In this document: positions 1-5,485 of the stretch, in pieces
Position numbering within the stretch: the stretch's first letter is position 1
How the letters are laid out: each line of letters starts with the position of its first letter
Source: Candidatus Bathyarchaeota archaeon
GTDB taxonomy: Archaea; Thermoproteota; Bathyarchaeia; 40CM-2-53-6
Direction of reading: 5' to 3'
Length of the DNA stretch: 6,090 nt
NCBI GenBank assembly: GCA_005883695.1
Contig: VBBV01000003.1
Location: 1-6,090, forward strand
The notes under the pieces: model-generated
Databases searched by the model: none
What the model was told of the DNA's origin: nothing
Seen by the model: the letters and a program-made list of their open reading frames with translations, nothing else
Program-made: the position numbers and the translations under genes

Positions 1-64
1 AACTGTCAATCCTGCCTAGAATCTTAGATAAGCCGAGAAAATAATCCTCTCGAGCGACTTTCAT
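1..64 (-). CDS. Possible partial CDS at left edge (N-terminus only)
   Basis: An ATG at 64 reads leftwards on the minus strand for 21 codons without a stop and leaves the window. The visible peptide includes REDYFLGLSKILGR. The same frame is open all the way from the stop codon of the aIF1 gene, so an earlier non-ATG start such as the TTG at 118 cannot be excluded. No Shine-Dalgarno-like motif precedes the ATG. The pattern R-[ED]-[DE]-YF-x-x-[LI]-[AS]-K recalls the first helix of dCMP deaminases, which precedes their Cys/His zinc-binding part, but the diagnostic residues would lie outside the window. This similarity is a weak inference from memory of the family, and chance openness over 21 codons is quite possible. 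Confidence 0.35.
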   Translation of the reverse strand, partial: MKVAREDYFLGLSKILGRIDS

Positions 65-133
65 CAACGCATGCGGGTACGACTTAGTCCAAAAAGACCT
101 GATGGACGCTACAGTCAACGGGTTTCGGAAGTG

Positions 134-433
134 CTAGAATATTTCTATGTGGTCGTCTGGAAAGCCGAGCTTCACTAGTTCAGCTTTGATTCTTGCGCGA
201 TGATCGCCCTGCAACATTATCACGCCATCCTTGGCTGTTCCTCCTGTTGCCAGGCGCTCTTTCAGTTTGTGAGCGACTTCTGCTAGGGAGCGTCCGGTTT
301 TTGGCAGTCCCTGTACGACGGTTACGGGTTTTCCCCATCTGCGGAACTCTACTCTTACGGTGAGGTGGGTTTCGCTCTTGTCGAGTTCTTTCAGTGCGCT
401 GTTGAAGTCGAATCCTTCGCTCAATCCTGTCAC
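134..433 (-). CDS. Translation initiation factor aIF1 (SUI1/eIF1 family)
   Basis: This 99-residue protein is the archaeal counterpart of eIF1/SUI1, which binds the small ribosomal subunit near the P site and enforces accurate start-codon choice. The SUI1 domain fills the protein from about residue 22 to the end. It shows the conserved RRWGKPVTVVQGL strand-loop (31-43), the basic helix KLKERLATGGTAKDG (56-70) and the QGDHR segment (75-79), followed by a helix and the terminal strand. Length matches archaeal family members. The start is a GTG at 433, directly preceded by an in-frame TGA, so the frame opens exactly there; a TTG at 424 is the only nearby alternative. No Shine-Dalgarno motif is visible, and the mRNA strand reads CCCTCCT just upstream. 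The gene lies 22 bases behind the metalloprotease-like gene and probably shares its transcript, with translational coupling likely. The family call is secure. Confidence 0.95.
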   Translation of the reverse strand: MTGLSEGFDFNSALKELDKSETHLTVRVEFRRWGKPVTVVQGLPKTGRSLAEVAHKLKERLATGGTAKDGVIMLQGDHRARIKAELVKLGFPDDHIEIF

Positions 434-456
434 TCAGGAGGGTTTCGAGCACGCAT
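430..456 (-). other. Eight-codon mini-ORF bridging two genes
   Basis: An ATG at 456 overlaps the TAA stop of the upstream metalloprotease-like gene (TAATG). It reads eight codons (MRARNPPE) and ends with a TGA at 432-430 that overlaps the GTG start of aIF1 (GTGA). It could hand terminating ribosomes to the aIF1 start, which has no visible Shine-Dalgarno motif. This is an inference from geometry only; so short an ORF can arise by chance. Confidence 0.3.
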
Positions 457-1259
457 TAGTTCTTTTCGGCCACTTCCAAGAACCGGTTCAGATAGTTGGC
501 GAGAAGCTTTCGATACTGATCCACAGTCATATTCTCTTGCAGATTGACCATTAGGTCCCGGAAGTATGGGAACTGGCTTGCGACCCTCGGTGGCATTCTC
601 GAGAGAAATCTCTTGTTCGAATCCGCGGCCTTTCCACCCGTATCTTCTATGCCGTGTCTCGTCATCTGGCCCATTGCACGGGCGTTATGGACCATGATCG
701 AAGCGTTCACCCAATTGTCTCTCTTTGGATCTCCGGATTCGATGGGCTCATCTTTTACCCAGTCTTGCAGGAAGCTATTGATTTGGCCTAGTTCGAGTAT
801 CTGGCCTTTCTTGATGACCTTCATCGATATATCGTCGGCGTACAAGTCTTGAATATCGTTCAGTAGATCATGGACAATCTTCTGTTGATACTCATGTGAC
901 AAGGATTGTTTTCTGATCTTGTCTATTGCCTCCTCGATTATTTCAGCGTCGTGGGATGGGTGATTATTTTCCATCCTGTATATGTGTGACATTTCGTGAA
1001 CTATCAAGCCTTCGAGCATTCCTGAACCGACAGAGCCGCCTGATACGACTATTCTGTAGCCTCTGCCCATGGGCATACTGTATCCCATGAATGGAAGCTG
1101 CGGATCGACCGCAACCTTCACGTCACTCTTGAGGCCAAAGCCTGATTCCTTCATCATGCTAGATGCGTTCAAGAAGGCCTTCTTGACAACTTCGCTACTA
1201 GCGCTATCGCCTGTCGGAGCAGATGTCTTTGCGACATTCATTTTTCTTCTCAATGACAC
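456..1259 (-). CDS. HExxH zinc-metalloprotease-like protein, function unknown
   Basis: This 267-residue protein has the zinc-binding motif HEMSH at residues 88-92, preceded by a hydrophobic stretch (MLEGLIV) as in many HExxH peptidases. The first metal ligands would be His88 and His92 and the general base Glu89. The metzincin form HExxHxxGxxH is absent. A third ligand may come from the acidic helix NDIQDLYADD (134-143), a guess from spacing. Residues 1-25 are polar and low in complexity; no signal peptide or membrane segment is seen, so it should be cytosolic. The C-terminal third is helical and charged. The GTG start at 1259 is chosen because GGAG (1268-1271) lies eight bases upstream; an ATG at 1241 (residue 7) is the alternative. 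It sits 11 bases behind DoxX and 22 before aIF1. It resembles archaeal proteins annotated only as a domain of unknown function (possibly DUF5781, from memory). Substrate is unknown. Confidence 0.75.
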   Translation of the reverse strand: MSLRRKMNVAKTSAPTGDSASSEVVKKAFLNASSMMKESGFGLKSDVKVAVDPQLPFMGYSMPMGRGYRIVVSGGSVGSGMLEGLIVHEMSHIYRMENNHPSHDAEIIEEAIDKIRKQSLSHEYQQKIVHDLLNDIQDLYADDISMKVIKKGQILELGQINSFLQDWVKDEPIESGDPKRDNWVNASIMVHNARAMGQMTRHGIEDTGGKAADSNKRFLSRMPPRVASQFPYFRDLMVNLQENMTVDQYRKLLANYLNRFLEVAEKN

Positions 1260-1267
1260 TTTGAGTT

Positions 1268-1271
1268 CTCC
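1268..1271 (-). promoter_or_regulatory. Shine-Dalgarno site deciding a GTG start
   Basis: GGAG on the minus strand lies eight bases before the GTG at 1259. It overlaps the last base of the DoxX stop codon (1273-1271). It supports GTG over the in-frame ATG at 1241 as start of the metalloprotease-like gene and suggests that gene is translated from a DoxX-led transcript. Confidence 0.5.
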
Positions 1272-1681
1272 TACAGTCCCAGGAGGTGGTCGATAGACAA
1301 GATTCCGCTGCCAAGGAGAGCCAGGGCAAGTGCCGCCAAGAAGAGTGTTATGTCGATCTCCAATCCGCCAGCGTACTTTTTCTTCAACTTGCTAATCGAG
1401 AACCATGTTGTCGACAGCATCCATAATGCTGAAAGGACCGCGACAATGGGCGTGAGTAGCCCGAGAATCAGCGCTATTCCACCGAAGAACTCTACAACGC
1501 CGCCGAAGGGAACCATAGCGGAGGGCATTCCCATGCTCTTCATCCAGGCGCCTCCTTGCTTTCTTTGAGTGGCAGTTAGCTTAGGGTATCCATGTACGAT
1601 GAACAACGTTCCGACCGCCAGCCTCAGGATAAGCGAGGCCAGGTCAACGGACACGGACGATCCGAAGAGAGTTTGAATCAT
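1271..1681 (-). CDS. DoxX-family membrane protein
   Basis: This is a 136-residue integral membrane protein of the DoxX family. DoxX was named for the small subunit of a terminal quinol/thiosulfate oxidoreductase in Acidianus, but most relatives have no proven activity and some are linked to redox stress. Four membrane segments are visible at about residues 14-32, 57-77, 79-96 and 108-129. Family landmarks are HGYPKL (30-35) after helix 1 and EFFGGIALILGL (64-75) in helix 2; a basic loop SKLKKKYAGG (97-106) comes before helix 4. The ATG at 1681 is preferred over an upstream in-frame TTG at 1735, because a TATA-like box at 1705-1713 lies about 28 bases upstream of this ATG, which fits a leaderless mRNA; the longer form would include the promoter. 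It probably leads the operon with the metalloprotease-like and aIF1 genes. No DoxD or oxidase partner is nearby, so the precise role is open. Confidence 0.85.
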   Translation of the reverse strand: MIQTLFGSSVSVDLASLILRLAVGTLFIVHGYPKLTATQRKQGGAWMKSMGMPSAMVPFGGVVEFFGGIALILGLLTPIVAVLSALWMLSTTWFSISKLKKKYAGGLEIDITLFLAALALALLGSGILSIDHLLGL

Positions 1682-1704
1682 ACCTCGATCTGGACTATGG
1701 TCTT

Positions 1705-1713
1705 TATTATAAA
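1705..1713 (-). promoter_or_regulatory. Archaeal TATA box for the DoxX-led operon
   Basis: The minus strand reads CTTTATAATAAAG across 1702-1714. Its AT-rich core is centred about 28 bases before the DoxX ATG at 1681, the spacing expected between box A and the start of an archaeal transcript. Transcription would start at or next to the ATG, giving a leaderless mRNA. This is the best TATA match in the window. Confidence 0.6.
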
Positions 1714-1757
1714 GTAGGTAGTCATGTACTACCAAGTAAGTTACCGCAAGTATATCA

Positions 1758-1775
1758 AGTCAAGAGATCTTGACT
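1758..1775. promoter_or_regulatory. 8-2-8 palindrome, candidate operator
   Basis: AGTCAAGA and TCTTGACT are perfect inverted repeats separated by GA. The element lies between the DoxX promoter and the HMG-CoA synthase gene, next to the TATA-like TATATCAAG. A dimeric helix-turn-helix regulator could bind such a site and act on one or both divergent genes. It is not followed by a T-run on either strand, which argues against a terminator. No regulator gene is in the window. Confidence 0.4.
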
Positions 1776-1878
1776 ATTACGACAAAGATGCCGAACCGTA
1801 ACTCCGAAATCCTGACAGTAGAACATCTCGCCTATCTTCTCGTGACCACCTTTTGCTCTGCGTGATCTGAAACGGGCT

Positions 1879-1888
1879 CTTTAACTTA
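1879..1888 (+). promoter_or_regulatory. Candidate TATA box for HMG-CoA synthase gene
   Basis: CTTTAACTTA lies about 30 bases before the CTG at 1913, the position expected for a box A if the transcript starts close to that codon. The match to a TATA consensus is only moderate, and TATATCAAG at 1751-1759 is an alternative further upstream that would give a long leader. Confidence 0.3.
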
Positions 1889-1912
1889 CAAGACGTCTCG
1901 GGGGGACGCTCC

Positions 1913-3307
1913 CTGAGAACTGCAGTCGGCATAGACGACATTGCTGTCTACATTCCTCGATTGTACTTGGAACTAGCTGACGAGAACCGGCCAGAAAAAC
2001 CAACCGAGTTCTCCATTGCCAAGAATACGGACCCGTCAAAGTATCTTCATGGTATCGGGATCGCCAAGATGTCTATTCCTGACACTTACCAGGACAGCGC
2101 GGTCTTGGCTGCAAACGCAATCTTCGAGCTAATGGAGAGAAACAACATTCGTCCCGCGAGTCTGGCCAGAATTGACATAGCGACCGAGACCGGGGTAGAC
2201 GAGTCCAAACCTGTCGCCGCCTACGTTCACGGAATGCTGGAACAACGATATGGTAAAGGATCTCTGAAGAGAACCTCAGGTGTCGAGTACAAGTTCGCCT
2301 GTGTGAGCACTGCTGACGCTCTAGAAAGTTCACTAGACTGGGCATGGGCAGGCAGGAGCAATGGAAAAAACAGTATCATTTGCGCGACCGACATAGCTAG
2401 ATATCCGCTGAGCAGCCCTGGAGAGCCAACCCAGGGAGCCGGGGCGGTCGCTCTGCTGGTCAAAGAGAATCCCCGTTTGCTAACGATCGACCCGATTATC
2501 GGCACTCACATGGAGGACGAGGATGACTTCTGGAGACCACTGTTCTCGACGACAGCGGTCGTTCACGGGAAACATTCTGAGAGATGCTACCTGAGAGCCA
2601 TGGAAGGCGCGGTCGACGACTGGGCCGAGCAGGCGATCGTCTCTGGCATCATCAAAGCGGGACCCGGAGAATCTCTAGTCGATCACATAGGGCCCATGTC
2701 GTTTCACGTTCCCTACCCGAAAATGGCCGAGAAGGGATTCGCCTATTTGCTGAGACATTTTTGGCGCGGTCTTCCTCGCTGGAAAGAGGTCGTGCGGGAG
2801 ATCGGCGACGAGCCCAAGACCAACAGTTACAAGAAACGAGAAGAGTTCGAGAAGGCAGAAGCTGACTTCATGAAACGCTTCATGGAGACGCATCTGTTCC
2901 AGACTGATTATCTGGACAAGGTGGCTGACGGACTCGTGCACGCCAAGGAAAGCGGCAACAGCTATTCCGCCTCGGAGAAGAGCTGTCTCTCCATGTTGCT
3001 TGAGACTAAGGCGATGAGAGGGGTAGACCTTGCGGGAAAGAGAGGAGGGTCCGGAAACTATGGAAGCGGCTGCAAAGCCAAAGCATCGAGCTGGACTGTT
3101 GAGGAAGAATGGGCGGCCACTGCAAAAGGGTTTGGTCACGCCGAGAAACTACGTCATCGCCGACCAGTATCTCTCGCCGAGTACGAAATCCTGCACGAGG
3201 GAAAACCGTTCCCAGACGGAAGAAAGTTTGTGGCAGAACCCGAGAAAGAGTTCGTTCTTGTAGACGTAACCTCGCAAGGCTATCGACACTACAAGTTCGC
3301 CGACTAA
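1913..3307 (+). CDS. mvaS: Hydroxymethylglutaryl-CoA synthase, long MvaS/eukaryotic-like type
   Basis: This enzyme condenses acetyl-CoA with acetoacetyl-CoA to HMG-CoA, the committed carbon input of the mevalonate pathway that supplies archaeal isoprenoid lipids. From a start at 1913 it has 464 residues. The catalytic set of the family is present: Glu92 in IATETGVDESK, the acyl-accepting Cys130 in YKFACVSTADALESS, and His265 in MSFHVPYPKM. The late glycine motif GSGNYGSG (379-386) is also kept. A charged, probably helical insert (about 290-330) and a long C-terminus make it longer than the usual 350-residue archaeal enzyme, closer to bacterial MvaS and haloarchaeal forms. The conserved opening VGIDDIAVYIPRLYLEL starts at 1925, upstream of the first usual start codon (TTG 1961). 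The only start-like codon covering it is CTG at 1913, with an in-frame TGA at 1868-1870. Function is well supported; the exact start is not. No thiolase or DUF35 partner gene is adjacent. Confidence 0.9.
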   Translation: MRTAVGIDDIAVYIPRLYLELADENRPEKPTEFSIAKNTDPSKYLHGIGIAKMSIPDTYQDSAVLAANAIFELMERNNIRPASLARIDIATETGVDESKPVAAYVHGMLEQRYGKGSLKRTSGVEYKFACVSTADALESSLDWAWAGRSNGKNSIICATDIARYPLSSPGEPTQGAGAVALLVKENPRLLTIDPIIGTHMEDEDDFWRPLFSTTAVVHGKHSERCYLRAMEGAVDDWAEQAIVSGIIKAGPGESLVDHIGPMSFHVPYPKMAEKGFAYLLRHFWRGLPRWKEVVREIGDEPKTNSYKKREEFEKAEADFMKRFMETHLFQTDYLDKVADGLVHAKESGNSYSASEKSCLSMLLETKAMRGVDLAGKRGGSGNYGSGCKAKASSWTVEEEWAATAKGFGHAEKLRHRRPVSLAEYEILHEGKPFPDGRKFVAEPEKEFVLVDVTSQGYRHYKFAD

Positions 3308-3341
3308 CGGCCGCTAGAGAAAAAAGAGCCCTTTCAATACC

Positions 3342-3348
3342 TTATCTA
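3342..3348 (+). promoter_or_regulatory. Candidate TATA box for the SDR gene
   Basis: TTATCTA is centred about 27 bases before the ATG at 3372, the same geometry as the DoxX promoter. It suggests the dehydrogenase gene has its own, probably leaderless, transcript despite lying only 64 bases after the HMG-CoA synthase gene. An AAGGA at 3365-3369 is too close to the ATG (two bases) to be a good Shine-Dalgarno site. Confidence 0.4.
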
Positions 3349-3371
3349 GACTGGCCTTCTCGCCAAGGAAT

Positions 3372-4169
3372 ATGAAAGGAAAAGTTGTTGTGATCACTGG
3401 AGCGAGTAGCGGAATCGGCGCTGCACTGACTCGACAACTTGCCTCCCAAGGTCATCAGCTCGTTATTGCGGCTAGGCGGGAGAACGAGCTGAAGCAGGTT
3501 GCAGCCCAAACCGGATCAAGAGCGATCCCGGTGGTTGCCGACGTTACCCGGAGAAGGGACCTTGAGGACCTACGCGACTTCGCTCTGAAAAAGCACGGTC
3601 AGGTAGATGTATGGGTGAACAACGCAGGGCGTGGCATTACCAAGACCGTAATGGAACTGACTGATCAAGAATTCGACAGCATCATAGACGTGGTTTTGAA
3701 ATCTGTCTTCTATGGAACCCAGACGATTGTTCCGCATTTCCAAGAGCGAGGGGAAGGACATCTGATCAATATTTCCTCATTCCTGGGCAGGGTTCCTCTG
3801 GTTTCAAACCGGTCGATTTACAGCGCAGCGAAGAGCGCAGTCAACGTCCTGACAGCGAATCTACGCATGGATCTTAAGGCAAAGTATCCCCGAATCAAAG
3901 TCTCACTTGTAATGCCGGGCATCGTGGACACAGATTTCCACCAGGTCGCAGGAACACCGATGACTATGAGGGCCGGTAGCCAAATAGGCCCTCAGAAGGT
4001 TCAGTCCGCCAACGAAGTCGCAACCCAAATCGCGTCGCTAATAGGCCATCCGGTAGCCGAACTCTATACCAATCCAACATTATCCGAGTTGGCTCGACAG
4101 TACTATGCCGACATTGGGGCTTTCGAAGAGAATCTGGCCAGCGGTCGTCCGGCAACTAACCATCTCTAG
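3372..4169 (+). CDS. Short-chain dehydrogenase/reductase (classical SDR)
   Basis: This 265-residue NAD(P)-dependent oxidoreductase has a Rossmann fold of classical SDR length. The cofactor glycine motif TGASSGIG is at residues 9-16. An Arg pair after the second strand (AARRENEL, 33-40) favours NADP(H). ADVT (56-59) and NNAG (83-86) follow. The active site has Ser135/136 in NISS and the Tyr150-x-x-x-Lys154 pair in YSAAK, and the PG motif is at 182-183. The helix-4 Asn of the usual Asn-Ser-Tyr-Lys tetrad appears replaced by Val108: DVVLKSVFYG where relatives read DVNLKGVFYG. The ATG at 3372 fits a TATA-like box 27 bases upstream and puts the glycine motif at the normal distance from the N-terminus. 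The substrate cannot be told from sequence; position after HMG-CoA synthase is not enough to place it in lipid synthesis. Its stop codon overlaps that of the convergent antiporter gene. Confidence 0.9.
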   Translation: MKGKVVVITGASSGIGAALTRQLASQGHQLVIAARRENELKQVAAQTGSRAIPVVADVTRRRDLEDLRDFALKKHGQVDVWVNNAGRGITKTVMELTDQEFDSIIDVVLKSVFYGTQTIVPHFQERGEGHLINISSFLGRVPLVSNRSIYSAAKSAVNVLTANLRMDLKAKYPRIKVSLVMPGIVDTDFHQVAGTPMTMRAGSQIGPQKVQSANEVATQIASLIGHPVAELYTNPTLSELARQYYADIGAFEENLASGRPATNHL

Positions 4170-5386
4170 GGTCCATGTGCCGAACGGGTTAATCTGTCGA
4201 TTAGTGGGGATGCGAGAGCGGTTACGAGAACTGCTAAACCTGCTACAGGGTAGAGCTGTGGGCCAACCAGTCCGGCATCAACTCCTGTCTTGGCGAGCAC
4301 TAGCGAGAACTCTCCACGGGGAATCAGAATCGAACCGACCAGAATTGGACGTCCGATTCTAGCAAGACGTGCTCCAAAGAAGCCCCCAGCAAGTTTGCCG
4401 AGGACAGCACAGGTCAAGATAACCACGAGCGGTAGGCCAAGGGAAAGGGCAGTGGATGCATCGATCAGGGTCCCCATCGACAGGAAGAAAAACACTATGA
4501 ACGCGTCCTTGAGAGGCAGAATCTTCTCTCTGACATACCTTGATTGCTTGACGGGCATAAAGAATCCGACCAGCAGTGCCCCAATCGCGGGCGAGAAACC
4601 GAGATAGTCTGAAAGTACCCCGAATAGGAAACCGAAAGACAAAGCGAGGAGAAACGCGACCTCCCCGATCTCGAGCTCGTACTGGCTCACCTTGTTGATC
4701 AGCCTCGGGCCGAGATATCTGCCAAACCCGAAGCTTGCGATGAACAAGAAAAATCCCTTTGCCGCGATGAATAATAGCCCTGACGCCTGAAGCTGGCCTC
4801 CCCCAGCAAGCTCAGGAGTAAGAAAGAGCAAGAAGACCGCAATTACATCTTCCACAACCATCACCATCATTAGCGCAGTGAAATTTTCATCATGCTCAGG
4901 GGAGCGATCGAGAATCAATTTTGCAACTATAGCCGTGCTGCTGAGACCAAGGACAGACCCAAGAAAGAGCGCCGTCCCCAGGTCCCAGCCAGCAGAAAGA
5001 GCTGACAGTACACTGGCGGAGAAGGCGACAAGAAACTCCACCGTACTCAGAACGAGGACTCTTGACCCGACCTCCCCAAACTTGCGTGGATCGAGTTCGA
5101 GCCCTACAACGAACAAGAGGAGAATTATTCCGAGGGTCGCTAGAAAGTCAATGGCTCTTGTGTCCCGGATCAATCCGAGACCAAAGGGTCCAACGAGCAT
5201 TCCTGCGACCAGTTGGCCGACAATCATCGGGAGGCCTAATCGGTAGAACAGGAGACTGACGAGGAGAGCTGCGGCCACCGCGATTCCTATATCCAGTAGG
5301 AAAGTTGTCTGCAAGAACGGGCCTGGATTAGTCGCACCTGAATGGCTAAAGCACTTTCTCAATCGAAACTTGAGTCTCAGAACCAA
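4166..5386 (-). CDS. Monovalent cation:proton antiporter, CPA2 family (Kef/NapA-like)
   Basis: This is a membrane carrier exchanging Na+ or K+ for H+, of the CPA2 group. About 11-13 hydrophobic segments run from residue 28 to 395. Landmarks are GLPMIVGQLVAGMLVGP (51-67) in the early helices, LLLFVVGLELDP (89-100), GLSSTAIVAKL (147-157), an acidic pair ED at 179-180 in MVVEDVIAV, and PRGEFSLVLA (356-365) near the end. The ED pair stands where NapA has DD and KefC has QD, as in YbaL-like members, so ion coupling may differ from both. The protein stops after the membrane domain: no RCK/TrkA-N regulatory domain is attached or adjacent. The start is uncertain. TTG at 5386 gives a basic 24-residue leader; TTG at 5362 or 5314 would also serve and there is no in-frame ATG nearby. 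Function as an antiporter is well supported; the ion is not known. Confidence 0.88.
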   Translation of the reverse strand: MVLRLKFRLRKCFSHSGATNPGPFLQTTFLLDIGIAVAAALLVSLLFYRLGLPMIVGQLVAGMLVGPFGLGLIRDTRAIDFLATLGIILLLFVVGLELDPRKFGEVGSRVLVLSTVEFLVAFSASVLSALSAGWDLGTALFLGSVLGLSSTAIVAKLILDRSPEHDENFTALMMVMVVEDVIAVFLLFLTPELAGGGQLQASGLLFIAAKGFFLFIASFGFGRYLGPRLINKVSQYELEIGEVAFLLALSFGFLFGVLSDYLGFSPAIGALLVGFFMPVKQSRYVREKILPLKDAFIVFFFLSMGTLIDASTALSLGLPLVVILTCAVLGKLAGGFFGARLARIGRPILVGSILIPRGEFSLVLAKTGVDAGLVGPQLYPVAGLAVLVTALASPLIDRLTRSAHGP

Positions 5387-5485
5387 TGATTGAGATTCTA
5401 GCTCTACTCCTCCGAATGGTTAACTAGTTGTTTCATTCCATTTCGTTCGCAGGACCTGTAGTCGAGCACCCAAAATCCTCTGGAC
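5387..5485 (-). promoter_or_regulatory. Upstream region of the antiporter gene
   Basis: On the minus strand this 99-base gap contains CTAGTTAACC (5418-5427), a possible box A, and GGAGGAG (5407-5413), a strong Shine-Dalgarno match. No ATG, GTG or TTG lies 4-12 bases after GGAGGAG; the nearest candidate is the TTG at 5386, about 20 bases away. A TTTT run at 5471-5474 after the stop of the next gene might help end its transcript. Imperfect repeats of GGACCT with CTGTAG/CTACAG ends occur at 5452-5460 and 5482-5491. Confidence 0.3.

Larger units (their letters stand above)
1736..1912. other. Divergent intergenic region
   Basis: With the DoxX promoter at 1682-1735, this forms about 230 bases between divergent genes. 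It holds the palindrome at 1758-1775, a TATA-like TATATCAAG at 1751-1759, a second AT-rich box CTTTAACTTA at 1879-1888, and a run of six G at 1900-1905. A plus-strand ORF of 25 codons (1788-1865, ATG to TGA) has no recognisable content and is not called as a gene. No RNA gene was recognised. Confidence 0.5.

Noticed and set aside
88..97. Minus-strand TCTTTTT run after the aIF1 stop as terminator
   Set aside because: Only five T, no stem-loop, and the frame beyond it stays open, so it may be inside the next gene.
180..452. Minus-strand 90-codon ORF overlapping aIF1
   Set aside because: It is very rich in Arg with no recognisable domain and lies in another frame of the clearly real aIF1 gene; typical shadow ORF.
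1682..1735. Eighteen-codon N-terminal extension of DoxX from TTG 1735
   Set aside because: It would run through the TATA box, is polar and unlike DoxX N-termini, and the ATG at 1681 is better placed.
1788..1865. Plus-strand ORF of 25 codons in the divergent intergenic region
   Set aside because: Short, no Shine-Dalgarno site and no meaningful peptide pattern; a leader peptide cannot be ruled out but there is no positive support.
2675..3139. Minus-strand 154-codon ORF inside the HMG-CoA synthase gene
   Set aside because: Lies fully antisense to a gene with intact catalytic motifs; composition is that of a reversed coding strand and no domain is seen.
4878..5246. Plus-strand 122-codon ORF antisense to the antiporter gene
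   Set aside because: Arg/Ser/Thr-rich antisense reading of membrane-helix codons with no domain; explained by the antiporter gene.
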